5,593 bases of DNA from an uncultured Anaerococcus sp. (GCF_943912825.1 NZ_CALTUX010000061.1:1-5593), one strand, 5' to 3'; positions 1-5,593 are shown, numbered from the stretch's first letter. The notes: generated from the letters alone by a model not told the origin. A program made the numbers and translations.

Positions 1-3000
1 CTTTTCCACCTTTTTCGATTTCTTCCTTCTTAACTTCTGGTTCATACTTGTCAGCGTCTTTTGCTTCATCTTCTTTAACCCAAACTGCATAAACTTTTAA
101 TGATTCAGTAATAGCTGTATCTTTTGTAAAGTCTGCTTCTGTTGCGTCAGCTTTTGTTGCCCAGCCTTTGAAGATATATCCTTCTCTTGTTGGATTTTCT
201 GGCATTACGTTTTTACCATTGTAGTCAAGACCGTTTGGTGTGTAACCAGCATTTCCAAGATATTGTTCGTTTTCTGGAGCTACAACTACTTTATCTTCAG
301 GTTTTCCTTCGTAGTTTTGGTCAAATGTGACTCTAGACTTAACTTTTTCGATAACTGGGTCTGATGGGAATTGGCCTTTTCTAGCTGTATTTATATAAAT
401 AGGCATATCTTTCTTTAATTTAAGACCTTCGCCATCTTCATCTTTAAGTTGACCTAGAACGTAATTAAAGACATTTTCATAATTCTTATCGCCTTCTTTT
501 ACTTCTCTGCCGTTTTCATCAAGGATTATTGTTCTAGCCTTATCAGAGTTATCTGACTCAACAGCACTAAAGTAGTACTTGGATCCATCTGGAGCCATGT
601 AATATCCTGTTACATTGTTTTCGTCCCTACGTACAGTACCCTTAATCTCTGTGTCAGTATCAAAGATTTCTTCTACTTGTGGTACATATTTGTACTTAGT
701 AACCATTACGCCATCAACGCTCTTTGAGTGTTGGAAGTAGTATGGGTTATAGTCTCTTTCGAAGTTGTCGCCTTCTACATTTACTATGTCTTTATCAGTT
801 TCAGCATTGCCTGTATTGATAAATAGTCTCCAGCTTTGACTTTCATATTTGTGACCATTGTCATTTACAATCCAGAGTCTGATTTTTTCACCAGCAGATA
901 GGGTTCTTCCAGCCTTCATGTTAATGTCGTACTTCATATTTCTAGCTGAACCTATTCCACCACCGTTTCTTTCTGTAATGGTTTCAAAATCATTTGCCCT
1001 ATGTGGAGCTGAATTATCGTTCATTAGGTGGTAGGTATCGCCTATTTGCATTACATATTTGTTGCCTTTATCTGGCATCTGATCTTTAAATTCAAGGGTA
1101 AGCTTATCACCTTTTTTGATTACAGTATCTTCCTTTACCTCTTGGTCTGATCTTAAGAAACCGTCTTTGTTTTCATGGATAAATCCACTTTGGAAAGCAT
1201 AGGCTTGTAGGTATTTGTTTTTAGGGAATAATTTTGAAATCATATCCTCATCAACATTGTATTCTATAGTAGTGTTTACGAAGTTTATAGTAGCTGTTTT
1301 AAATAGGGTTGAGTAGATACCTGTTGTAATATTTCCTGATGTAGCACGAACTACCTTGTTTCCAGTTTTTTCTAGGTTAGATTCAAAGCTAGATCCTACT
1401 ACATAAATTGTAGCTACACCATTTTTAACATTGATTTGGTTTCTCTTGATACCTACTTTAGGGGTGTCGCCATAAGCTTTTTTATCATCAATCCCATTAA
1501 CATTAAGATAAGCTACGTTTCCTTGGTCATCTTCTTTTAGTAGGTCAAGTAGTCTTGCGTCAAAGGATTGAGTAAATCCAACATTACCTAAGTATGAATC
1601 TATTGAGTCAGATTTTCTGTAGAAGTGTTTAGCTTTTATAACCTTTTTCTCACTATCATACTCACTTGAACCATAACTTAGTCTGTTAGATTCTTTATTT
1701 GAGTTAGCTGGAATTATATCATTATGAAGGTTGGAATTTAGAGGAATAATGGTTGTTTTTGTAAATTGAGAATACTCAACATCATTTAGCTCTCTAGTTC
1801 CAACTGTTCCTTGGAAGTTAGCTAATATTTCTTTATATTTTGTATCATAACCCCTGTGTTGAACAAGATAGTCTTTCTTGCCTAAGTCAGATATCTTAAC
1901 ACCTTCTTTTAATACAAGGTTCATAGGTAGCTCATATAGGTTTCCTGTATAGGCACCAGTTACCTGTGATAACATAAACTCTGCTTGATAATCAGCTGCG
2001 TTTACATTGTTAAATAAGAACTTTTGTTCCCCTTTAGATGTTGAATAAACATAAGACCTATCCCAGTCAATCTTTTCATATAGGTCTTTTTGGAATTTAA
2101 AGGCTAGGGAAAGTTGGTTCATCCAAACAGATTCCGCTGTTCTGGAATCTCCCTTCCATTCTAGTCTGATTACATCTCTTCCTGATTCGTCAGTATAAGT
2201 TCCTAGGTAATTAACTTCGTTAGTTCCCATACCACCGTTGCTAAGCCCACCCATGTTCTTAGCCTTATTATAGCCTTCTGGGGCTTTCCAGTAGTCATTA
2301 TCTTCTGTGATTTTTTCATCCCAGTTGTTGGCAGATTGACCAGCTTTTTTCTTTTGGTCATCTGTAAGGTTAGCATGTTTTTCGGCTGCTTCCTTTATAG
2401 CTGTTTCTTGAGCTCCTTTTGCCATATTTTCAATATTTTGACCGTTATTTGATACTAAAATTGATGCAGCAATGAAGTCTTCACGCTTATAAGTGTCCTT
2501 GAAAGCATTGTATGATTTTTCGAGATTTTCTATTCTTTCTTCAGAAACACCTGCTTTAACAAGTTTTGCCTTTTCTTCAGCAGTAAACTTTTCAAATTCT
2601 TCAGATTTAGCTACTTCTTTTTTATCTTTTGTAGCTTCTTCTTTTTCAAGTTTTGGTTCAGCTTCAGCATCTTTTACGATTTTATCAATTGCTTCTTTAC
2701 TTTCAGCATTTGCTACTTCTTCTTTATATGCTTCAAGAGTTTTAGAAGCATTTTTAGCGTCTACATTTTCGAAAGCTTTTTCGATTTTTTGAGTAGCTTG
2801 ATCTTTGTAATCTGCTAGTTCTTTTTCAGCCTTTGCTTTTTCGTCAGCATTTTTATCAGCAGATTTTTCTTCAGCTGGTTTTTCTTCAGTTTTAGCTGGA
2901 GCTTTAGCTTCTTTAACAGCTGTTGGTTGAGATTCTGGAGCTACTTCTGGTTTTTCTTCTTTTTTTGGAGCTTCTGTTCCTTTATTTTCTACAGGAGCTT

Positions 3001-3277
3001 CTTGCTCTTTATTTTTTTCTTCAACAGGAGCTTCTACTTTTGCTGGCTCTGCTTCTTTTGAAGTATCTGTTCCTTCTGTTGTAGATTCAACTGCAGCAGG
3101 TGCATCAGCTACTTCAGAAGCTTCTACTGATTGTGGGCTTACTAGAAGTACAAATCCTAGCATGCATGATACCAAGCCTATTGATAGCTTTCTGGTAGCA
3201 TATCTAGGTTTTCTATTAGCACCTTTTAGCTTTTTGAAATCGATAAGCTTTTGTAATTCTGCTTTTCTTTCTTTCAT
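1..3277 (-). CDS. YSIRK-type cell-surface protein with InlB-B-like and Rib-like repeats (3' end outside window)
   Basis: An uninterrupted frame of 1092 codons runs from ATG at 3277 off the left edge; AAGGAGAT five to ten bases upstream fixes the start. Residues 1-53 form a YSIRK-type signal peptide: basic N-terminus, YATRKLSIGLVSCMLG at 26-41, hydrophobic stretch 33-46, likely cleavage after VEA (51-53). Residues 54-135 are Pro/Ala/Lys/Glu-rich; 135-290 are charged and probably helical or coiled coil. Residues about 325-980 are rich in aromatic and Asn/Gly residues, look folded, and match no family I can name. Residues 983-1066 resemble an InlB B / Listeria-Bacteroides repeat (REGYIFKGW at 1031-1039, VYAVW at 1062-1066). 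Residues 1072-1092 (DADKYEPEV, then EKGGK) look like the start of a Rib-type repeat. I saw no Cys apart from C38. In this family such proteins usually end in LPXTG and are sortase-anchored, acting in adhesion; that end is not visible, so anchoring and ligand are inferred. Confidence 0.92.
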   Translation of the reverse strand, partial: MKERKAELQKLIDFKKLKGANRKPRYATRKLSIGLVSCMLGFVLLVSPQSVEASEVADAPAAVESTTEGTDTSKEAEPAKVEAPVEEKNKEQEAPVENKGTEAPKKEEKPEVAPESQPTAVKEAKAPAKTEEKPAEEKSADKNADEKAKAEKELADYKDQATQKIEKAFENVDAKNASKTLEAYKEEVANAESKEAIDKIVKDAEAEPKLEKEEATKDKKEVAKSEEFEKFTAEEKAKLVKAGVSEERIENLEKSYNAFKDTYKREDFIAASILVSNNGQNIENMAKGAQETAIKEAAEKHANLTDDQKKKAGQSANNWDEKITEDNDYWKAPEGYNKAKNMGGLSNGGMGTNEVNYLGTYTDESGRDVIRLEWKGDSRTAESVWMNQLSLAFKFQKDLYEKIDWDRSYVYSTSKGEQKFLFNNVNAADYQAEFMLSQVTGAYTGNLYELPMNLVLKEGVKISDLGKKDYLVQHRGYDTKYKEILANFQGTVGTRELNDVEYSQFTKTTIIPLNSNLHNDIIPANSNKESNRLSYGSSEYDSEKKVIKAKHFYRKSDSIDSYLGNVGFTQSFDARLLDLLKEDDQGNVAYLNVNGIDDKKAYGDTPKVGIKRNQINVKNGVATIYVVGSSFESNLEKTGNKVVRATSGNITTGIYSTLFKTATINFVNTTIEYNVDEDMISKLFPKNKYLQAYAFQSGFIHENKDGFLRSDQEVKEDTVIKKGDKLTLEFKDQMPDKGNKYVMQIGDTYHLMNDNSAPHRANDFETITERNGGGIGSARNMKYDINMKAGRTLSAGEKIRLWIVNDNGHKYESQSWRLFINTGNAETDKDIVNVEGDNFERDYNPYYFQHSKSVDGVMVTKYKYVPQVEEIFDTDTEIKGTVRRDENNVTGYYMAPDGSKYYFSAVESDNSDKARTIILDENGREVKEGDKNYENVFNYVLGQLKDEDGEGLKLKKDMPIYINTARKGQFPSDPVIEKVKSRVTFDQNYEGKPEDKVVVAPENEQYLGNAGYTPNGLDYNGKNVMPENPTREGYIFKGWATKADATEADFTKDTAITESLKVYAVWVKEDEAKDADKYEPEVKKEEIEKGGK

Positions 3278-3280
3278 AAT

Positions 3281-3288
3281 ATCTCCTT
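3281..3288 (-). promoter_or_regulatory. Ribosome binding site of the surface protein gene
   Basis: On the minus strand AAGGAGAT is followed by ATT and the ATG at 3277. The match to the 16S anti-Shine-Dalgarno is near-perfect with about five bases between AAGGAG and ATG, which decides the start codon. Confidence 0.9.
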
Positions 3289-3321
3289 ATAAATTTTTGG
3301 CTTAATGATCTGGTCAATCCA

Positions 3322-3335
3322 TTTATCGTGATAAA
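3322..3335. promoter_or_regulatory. Inverted repeat TTTATC-2-GATAAA (gene-proximal dyad)
   Basis: Six-bp arms (3322-3327 and 3330-3335) around a 2-base centre, with the same half-site as the dyad at 3357-3374. It lies about 45 bases upstream of the surface protein ATG and would fall in the leader if the promoter at 3433-3462 is right. Confidence 0.42.
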
Positions 3336-3356
3336 GTTATAGGCGAACAGGTCCCA

Positions 3357-3374
3357 ATTTATCCACCGATAAAT
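3357..3374. promoter_or_regulatory. Inverted repeat ATTTATC-4-GATAAAT (upstream dyad)
   Basis: Perfect 7-bp arms (3357-3363 and 3368-3374) surround a 4-base centre, about 80 bases upstream of the surface protein start. A shorter dyad with the same half-sites lies at 3322-3335, its centre 37 bp closer to the gene. The pair could be operator sites for a dimeric regulator, or hairpins in the leader RNA. Neither role is proven. Confidence 0.45.
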
Positions 3375-3432
3375 AAAATAGGCAGAAATCATTTGCAATC
3401 TATCGAGTGTCATTGCGCCACTCTGGATATTT

Positions 3433-3462
3433 ATAATATACATCTTCCAAATCTCTATTCAA
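3433..3462 (-). promoter_or_regulatory. Candidate sigma-A-type promoter for the surface protein gene
   Basis: On the minus strand TTGAAT (3462-3457) and TATTAT (3438-3433) are separated by 18 bases. Transcription would begin near 3425, giving an untranslated leader of about 150 bases that holds both TTTATC/GATAAA dyads. The boxes each match consensus at four or five of six positions, and in DNA this AT-rich such matches arise by chance, so this is tentative. Confidence 0.33.
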
Positions 3463-3515
3463 CTCATTTCCATCAAGATTTTAAATTTCCCAATATATCT
3501 AAAAGTTATATGAAT

Positions 3516-3532
3516 CTAGTTTTGAAAACTAG
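3516..3532. repeat. Perfect palindrome CTAGTTTT-G-AAAACTAG
   Basis: Eight-bp arms flank a single G. A run of six T begins about 11 bases downstream on the plus strand, too far for a normal intrinsic terminator, and no gene ends here on that strand. It may be a degenerate terminator or chance in AT-rich DNA. Confidence 0.3.
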
Positions 3533-3876
3533 GTGGTGACTTGTTTTTTAGGTTAATTTACCTGCTTTTAGAATCAGGAAATTATGATTAGAAAAATGGC
3601 ATAGTTCTGGGAATTATGTAAGCTATGTATATTTTACAATTTGATTAATATTTACTTTAATTGACAATAAGATGAATTACTCCAAAAAATTATCAACTTT
3701 CTCGAATTTAAATTTTATAAAAATTGATAAAGAGGAAAACGAGTCTCAGACTGGGTTTGGGTGAAGTGGTGATATGGTAATTAAGAGTTTTTGTAGAGAG
3801 TTGGTGAAGGATTTGTAAGAAAATGAGTCTGAATAGGAGAAACCAGATAAATAAAAAGGTATAGGTTTTCTTATAA
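3533..3876. other. AT-rich intergenic stretch without recognisable gene
   Basis: I see no start codon with ribosome binding site, tRNA-like or rRNA-like sequence, or convincing promoter pair. GC is very low: 12 of 60 bases at 3661-3720. The only near-consensus box is TTGACA at 3661-3666, which has no -10 at usable distance. The part after about 3735 is less AT-rich and may be the worn edge of the repeat mosaic. Confidence 0.6.
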
Positions 3877-3963
3877 GGCCTTCGAATATAGCGAATTTTC
3901 GTGATAAGGCTTTCTTGGAATTTGAGTTTTCGTAATAGGTCTCTCGACAAGCTCGAGACAAGG
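3877..3963 (+). repeat. Module A, copy 1
   Basis: Begins with GCCTTCGAATATAG and ends with GAGACAAGG. Two dyads can form: GCCTT (3878-3882) with AAGGC (3906-3910), and TCTCGA (3942-3947) with TCGAGA (3953-3958) around a 5-base loop. Its last 40 bases (3924-3963) are identical to 4550-4589 in copy 3. Strand is given relative to this motif, as no transcription direction is known. Confidence 0.85.
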
Positions 3964-3964
3964 A

Positions 3965-3998
3965 GCAAGCCCGTCCGGCTCGTGGAGGACTCTCCATG
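3965..3998 (+). repeat. Module C, internally deleted copy
   Basis: GCAAGCCCGTCC, the left end of module C, is joined directly to a right end reading GGCTCGTGGAGGACTCTCC then ATG. Both ends occur in the longer copies (4334-4438, and inverted at 4986-5120), so the roughly 80-base structured core appears to be lost here. Confidence 0.7.
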
Positions 3999-4004
3999 AA
4001 ATGG

Positions 4005-4020
4005 TCGAGCTTTAGCTCGA
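4005..4020. repeat. Hairpin TCGAGCT-TT-AGCTCGA
   Basis: Perfect 7-bp arms separated by two bases, lying between module C copy 1 and module B copy 1. The TCGAGC core recurs in the module A and B hairpins. No T-run follows, so it is not an intrinsic terminator. Confidence 0.6.
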
Positions 4021-4028
4021 AATTATCC

Positions 4029-4058
4029 CCTCCGGCGCACAGAGTGCCCGTGCGGAGC
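4029..4058. repeat. GC-rich imperfect hairpin
   Basis: CTCC and GCAC on the left, separated by a 3-base bulge, can pair with GTGCGGAG on the right across a loop of about nine bases. It belongs to a GC-rich block of about 55 bases that I saw only once in the window. Confidence 0.4.
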
Positions 4059-4078
4059 GGTTGCAGCGAAGCGAGAAA

Positions 4079-4118
4079 GAAGCTTTTAAAGCTTCCTACT
4101 TATTCCCTTGCTTCGAGC
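4079..4118 (+). repeat. Module B, copy 1
   Basis: Opens with a palindrome with 8-bp arms (GAAGCTTT-T-AAAGCTTC, 4079-4095) and ends CCCTTGCTTCGAGC. It matches copy 2 at 4289-4328 at 36 of 40 positions without gaps. The following bases to 4130 can fold back on the GCTTCGA end. Confidence 0.8.
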
Positions 4119-4158
4119 TTGTCGAGAAGCCTAAAGAAATTGTTAGATATTATCATTA

Positions 4159-4278
4159 ACTATGCACAAAGCACAGGTATATTTTTACAAGCCTCCGAAT
4201 ATAGTGAATTGTCGTTCTAAGGCTTACTTTGGGATTTGAGTATTCGTAATGGTTCTCTCCACTTCGGTCGAGAAAAGG
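4159..4278 (+). repeat. Module A, copy 2
   Basis: Starts ACTATGCACAAAGCA; its first 46 bases match copy 3 (from 4472) with six substitutions. GCCT (4191-4194) is exactly 313 bases after the same site in copy 1 and 313 before that in copy 3. The second hairpin is kept with a different loop: TCTC-C-AC, loop TTCG, GT-C-GAGA (4256-4273), a four-base loop of the UUCG type. Confidence 0.82.
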
Positions 4279-4287
4279 GATAATGAA

Positions 4288-4328
4288 GGAAGCTTTTAAA
4301 GCTTCCAACTCTCTCCCTTGCTTCGAGC
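4288..4328 (+). repeat. Module B, copy 2
   Basis: The palindrome GGAAGCTTT-T-AAAGCTTCC (4288-4306) has 9-bp arms and is followed by a pyrimidine-rich stretch ending CCCTTGCTTCGAGC. It runs almost directly into module C copy 2, whereas copy 1 is followed by module A copy 2, so the order of modules differs. Confidence 0.8.
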
Positions 4329-4333
4329 AACGT

Positions 4334-4438
4334 GCAAGCCCGTACGAATGCCGCTTCTTCGAAGCTCTCCGCGCTCCCGCGCTATCATTCGGCGATAACA
4401 TGCCAAATCAAGGCATGTTATCGTGGCTCGTAGAGGAC
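4334..4438 (+). repeat. Module C, full copy: structured element with four stems
   Basis: Visible stems are: outer CGAATG (4345-4350) with CATTCG (4386-4391); inside it GCTTC-TTC-GAAGC (4353-4365) and GCGC-TCCC-GCGC (4371-4382); then a perfect 12-bp hairpin, 4393-4404 with 4412-4423, loop AAATCAA. GC at 4331-4390 is 37 of 60, against 12 of 60 at 3661-3720. The inverted copy at 4986-5120 keeps the outer stem, both small hairpins and the base of the long hairpin, through paired substitutions. It may be a non-coding RNA, a REP/MITE-like element or a folding end of a mobile element. No T-run follows the long hairpin. Confidence 0.8.
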
Positions 4439-4471
4439 AAGACTAATAGTACCACTTAGGTGATATTTTTT

Positions 4472-4589
4472 ACTATGCACAAAGCATAAGTTTATTTTCA
4501 CAAGCCTTAGAATATAGCAGCATGTCGTGCTTAGTTTATCTTGTAATTCGAGTTTTCGTAATAGGTCTCTCGACAAGCTCGAGACAAGG
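4472..4589 (+). repeat. Module A, copy 3
   Basis: Starts ACTATGCACAAAGCA like copy 2 and ends with the 40 bases identical to the end of copy 1, including TCTCGA (4568-4573) and TCGAGA (4579-4584). Its left dyad is broken because AAGGC is not kept. The head of copy 2 and the tail of copy 1 in one unit suggest recombination or gene conversion among copies. Confidence 0.83.
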
Positions 4590-4760
4590 GGAGGCAATCC
4601 ATGTTATTAGTGAATACAGGAGTTTATGTAAAGGTAGTATTATTATAAGAAATATTAATAAAATCAGAAACCGAGTCCCCTTCCTATTTCGAATGAAATG
4701 AGAAATCTCATGGTTTTGTATATCGTGGGTTTTGTGTTTACATCGGTAATTGGTTTATAT
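4590..4760. other. AT-rich spacer within the repeat mosaic
   Basis: No gene is seen. Two small hairpins are visible near 4686-4710: ATTTC with GAAAT, then ATGAG with CTCAT. Confidence 0.5.
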
Positions 4761-4794
4761 AGCCTTCGAATATAGTAACGTATTATGCTAAGGT
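4761..4794 (+). repeat. Module A, partial copy 4
   Basis: AGCCTTCGAATATAG followed by GCTAAGG keeps the left dyad at the same 33-base span as copy 1, with CCTT (4763-4766) paired to AAGG (4790-4793). The right-hand hairpin is absent. It lies 258 bases after copy 3 instead of 313. Confidence 0.65.
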
Positions 4795-4985
4795 CTGTCT
4801 TTGACTTTAATATATTTAGTAGCCCTTCCACTTTCTATTTGTATGATCAAGCCTTTCTCGCCATTAAAGTGAAATTGGCGTAGATAAATCAAGATTGGCG
4901 AGATTAATCTAGCCATTTTGGTTATTTTGGCTATGATAAGTACACATATGGCCCGTTGAATTGACCAATCCCTTTATAAAAAGAA
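4795..4985. other. Intergenic stretch with short inverted repeats
   Basis: No gene is recognised. CGCCA (4859-4863) can pair with TGGCG (4876-4880), and a second TTGGCG lies about 20 bases on. TAGCCA and TGGCTA flank a T-rich stretch around 4909-4936. None has terminator form. Confidence 0.45.
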
Positions 4986-5120
4986 CCATGAGAGTCCTCT
5001 ACGAGCCACGTAAACATGCCTTGATTTGGTCGCTCTCGGCCGCTAGGGCAATTTTTTTACGCCGAATAATAGTGCGGTAACACGGAGAGCTTCGAAGAAG
5101 CGATATTCGGACGGGCTTAC
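4986..5120 (-). repeat. Module C, inverted and diverged copy
   Basis: Read on the minus strand it begins GTAAGCCCGTCC and ends GGCTCGTAGAGGACTCTC then ATGG, as in the other copies. The 35-base core inside the outer stem (5069-5103) matches 4351-4385 with five substitutions and no gap. The outer stem is CCGAATA/TATTCGG; GTGT-TACC-GCAC replaces GCGC-TCCC-GCGC. The base of the last hairpin is CGTAAA/TTTACG where copy 2 has CGATAA/TTATCG, and its upper part carries extra bases (about 5029-5055). Confidence 0.8.
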
Positions 5121-5349
5121 TTCCTCACGATGTTCGTTCGGGGTGGGAAAGGATTAATCCATAGTGGCGCTATTTCCTAAAAGACAATTGATAGCCATAA
5201 CCCCACTCACATTTCTAGTGTAAAAAGCAAGCCCGTCATCTTCAAAAGGGGCGTCATAATTCTATAAATTAGGTGCTCTTTATTTATATCAGTTTTAGCT
5301 TTGTATCAATATTATATTTACCAATAGCTTTCCCCTTATTTTGATCATC
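5121..5349. other. Intergenic remainder with a module C fragment
   Basis: GCAAGCCCGT at 5227-5236 repeats the left ten bases of module C without its core. GGATTAATCC at 5151-5160 is a perfect 10-bp palindrome. I see no gene, and in particular no RelE/YafQ-like toxin frame after the antitoxin gene on the minus strand. Confidence 0.55.
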
Positions 5350-5379
5350 AAAAAAGCACCTTAAAACTAGTAAGTGCTT
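5350..5379 (-). terminator. Rho-independent terminator after the antitoxin gene
   Basis: On the minus strand AAGCA-CTTA pairs with TAAG-TGCTT, a 9-bp stem with one bulged G and a 7-base loop CTAGTTT. The stem is followed by six T (the last T bases of the stem run into 5355-5350). It begins 33 bases after the stop codon at 5413 and should end transcription before the repeat region. Confidence 0.8.
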
Positions 5380-5412
5380 AATATCTCTAATATTTATTTA
5401 ATAAACTTTATC

Positions 5413-5593
5413 TTATACTTCAAGGGCTTTCCTCAATTCATCTATATTATCATAAGACCTAACATTTTTATCTCTGCCTATTCTTCTTCCTTCTTCTATA
5501 GCTTTTATGGTTTCTTCGTTTGGCTGGTTAAGTTTGAGATCAAAAGGAATGCCACTTTCTCTAATACTTGCCCTTAAAAACATATTAATTGCA
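5413..5593 (-). CDS. RelB/DinJ-family antitoxin, C-terminal 59 residues (5' end outside window)
   Basis: The frame enters at the right edge and ends with TAA at 5415-5413. The visible protein starts AINMFLRASIRESGIPFDLK and continues with a lysine/asparagine stretch, IEEGRRIGRD, and ends YDNIDELRKALEV. The hydrophobic segment followed by GIPFDLKL and an NEETIKAIEE-type helix is the usual second half of RelB/DinJ antitoxins, after an N-terminal ribbon-helix-helix DNA-binding part not visible here. The final acidic/hydrophobic segment is typical of the toxin-binding tail. Family members neutralise RelE/YafQ-type mRNA interferases and repress their own operon. The toxin gene usually follows directly, but here a terminator does; the toxin could lie upstream, or this may be a solitary antitoxin. 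Family call is firm; DinJ versus another RelB branch is not. Confidence 0.87.
   Translation of the reverse strand, partial: AINMFLRASIRESGIPFDLKLNQPNEETIKAIEEGRRIGRDKNVRSYDNIDELRKALEV

Noticed and set aside
2493..2792. Plus-strand open frame of 99 codons
   Set aside because: It is the antisense shadow of the Glu/Lys/Ala-rich stalk of the surface protein; the Ser/Phe/Leu-rich product is the expected artefact.
3216..3443. Minus-strand open frame of 75 codons overlapping the surface protein start
   Set aside because: It overlaps the well-supported start by about 60 bases in another frame, has no Shine-Dalgarno, and covers the leader dyads.
3400..3477. Minus-strand stretch of about 26 codons ending YYKYPEWRNDTR then TAG, which reads like the tail of a protein
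   Set aside because: It is preceded by an in-frame stop, has no ATG or ribosome binding site, and could be chance. It might be a gene remnant, but the open length is too short to support a pseudogene call.
3746..3997. Minus-strand open frame of 83 codons, and the 86-codon frame beside it at 3708-3968
   Set aside because: It runs through module A copy 1 and its hairpin; the peptide reflects the repeat. It lacks a ribosome binding site and its composition is not protein-like.
3996..4220. Plus-strand open frame of 74 codons
   Set aside because: It covers several hairpins and two repeat modules, is Ser/Lys/Leu-biased and has no ribosome binding site.
4156..4401. Minus-strand open frame of 81 codons
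   Set aside because: It crosses modules A, B and C. Its YEYSNPK-type segment resembles the one from A copy 1 only because the DNA is repeated, and the rest is hairpin sequence with no start signal.
4393..4423. Strong 12-bp hairpin as a transcription terminator
   Set aside because: No T-run follows on either strand, and it is part of the repeated module C.
3877..4589. Possible CRISPR array
   Set aside because: The repeats are long, diverged, spaced about 313 bases apart and separated by other repeats, unlike short identical repeats with 30-40 base spacers.
5288..5401. Minus-strand frame of 37 codons after the antitoxin, ending in GKAIGKYNIDTKLKLI
   Set aside because: It overlaps the terminator hairpin, has no ATG at its head, and does not look like a RelE/YafQ toxin.
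5374..5577. Plus-strand open frame of 67 codons
   Set aside because: It lies antisense to the antitoxin gene and its terminator, and shows no start signal.

Overview
The window looks like a low-GC Gram-positive bacterium, most plausibly an anaerobic coccus of the Peptoniphilaceae (Anaerococcus, Peptoniphilus or Finegoldia-like). This is inferred from the AT-rich, AGA/ATA-rich codon use, a strong AAGGAG ribosome binding site and a YSIRK-type surface protein. The genus cannot be fixed from the sequence alone.

Layout. Bases 1-3277 (minus strand) hold the first 1092 codons of a large secreted surface protein whose C-terminus lies beyond the left edge. It has a YSIRK-type signal peptide, an acidic/lysine-rich helical stalk, a roughly 650-residue region I cannot assign, an InlB-B-like (Listeria-Bacteroides) repeat and the first residues of a probable Rib-type repeat. 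Bases 3278-3480 hold its ribosome binding site, a possible promoter and two similar TTTATC/GATAAA dyads.

Bases 3481-5350 carry no convincing protein gene. From about 3877 to 5236 this is a mosaic of repeated, locally GC-rich, hairpin-forming modules, called A, B and C here. There are four A copies (one partial), two B copies, and one full, one inverted and diverged, one internally deleted and one fragmentary C. The two long C copies differ at several paired positions, and four of those pairs change on both sides so that pairing is kept. This suggests selection on a folded RNA or single-stranded DNA.

Bases 5413-5593 (minus strand) are the 3' end of a RelB/DinJ-family antitoxin gene, followed by a rho-independent terminator at 5350-5379. 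No toxin gene follows it in the window.

The surface protein and the antitoxin read in the same direction. The terminator and about 2 kb of repeats separate them, so they are not expected to form one operon. The most unusual content is the structured repeat cluster upstream of the adhesin-like gene.
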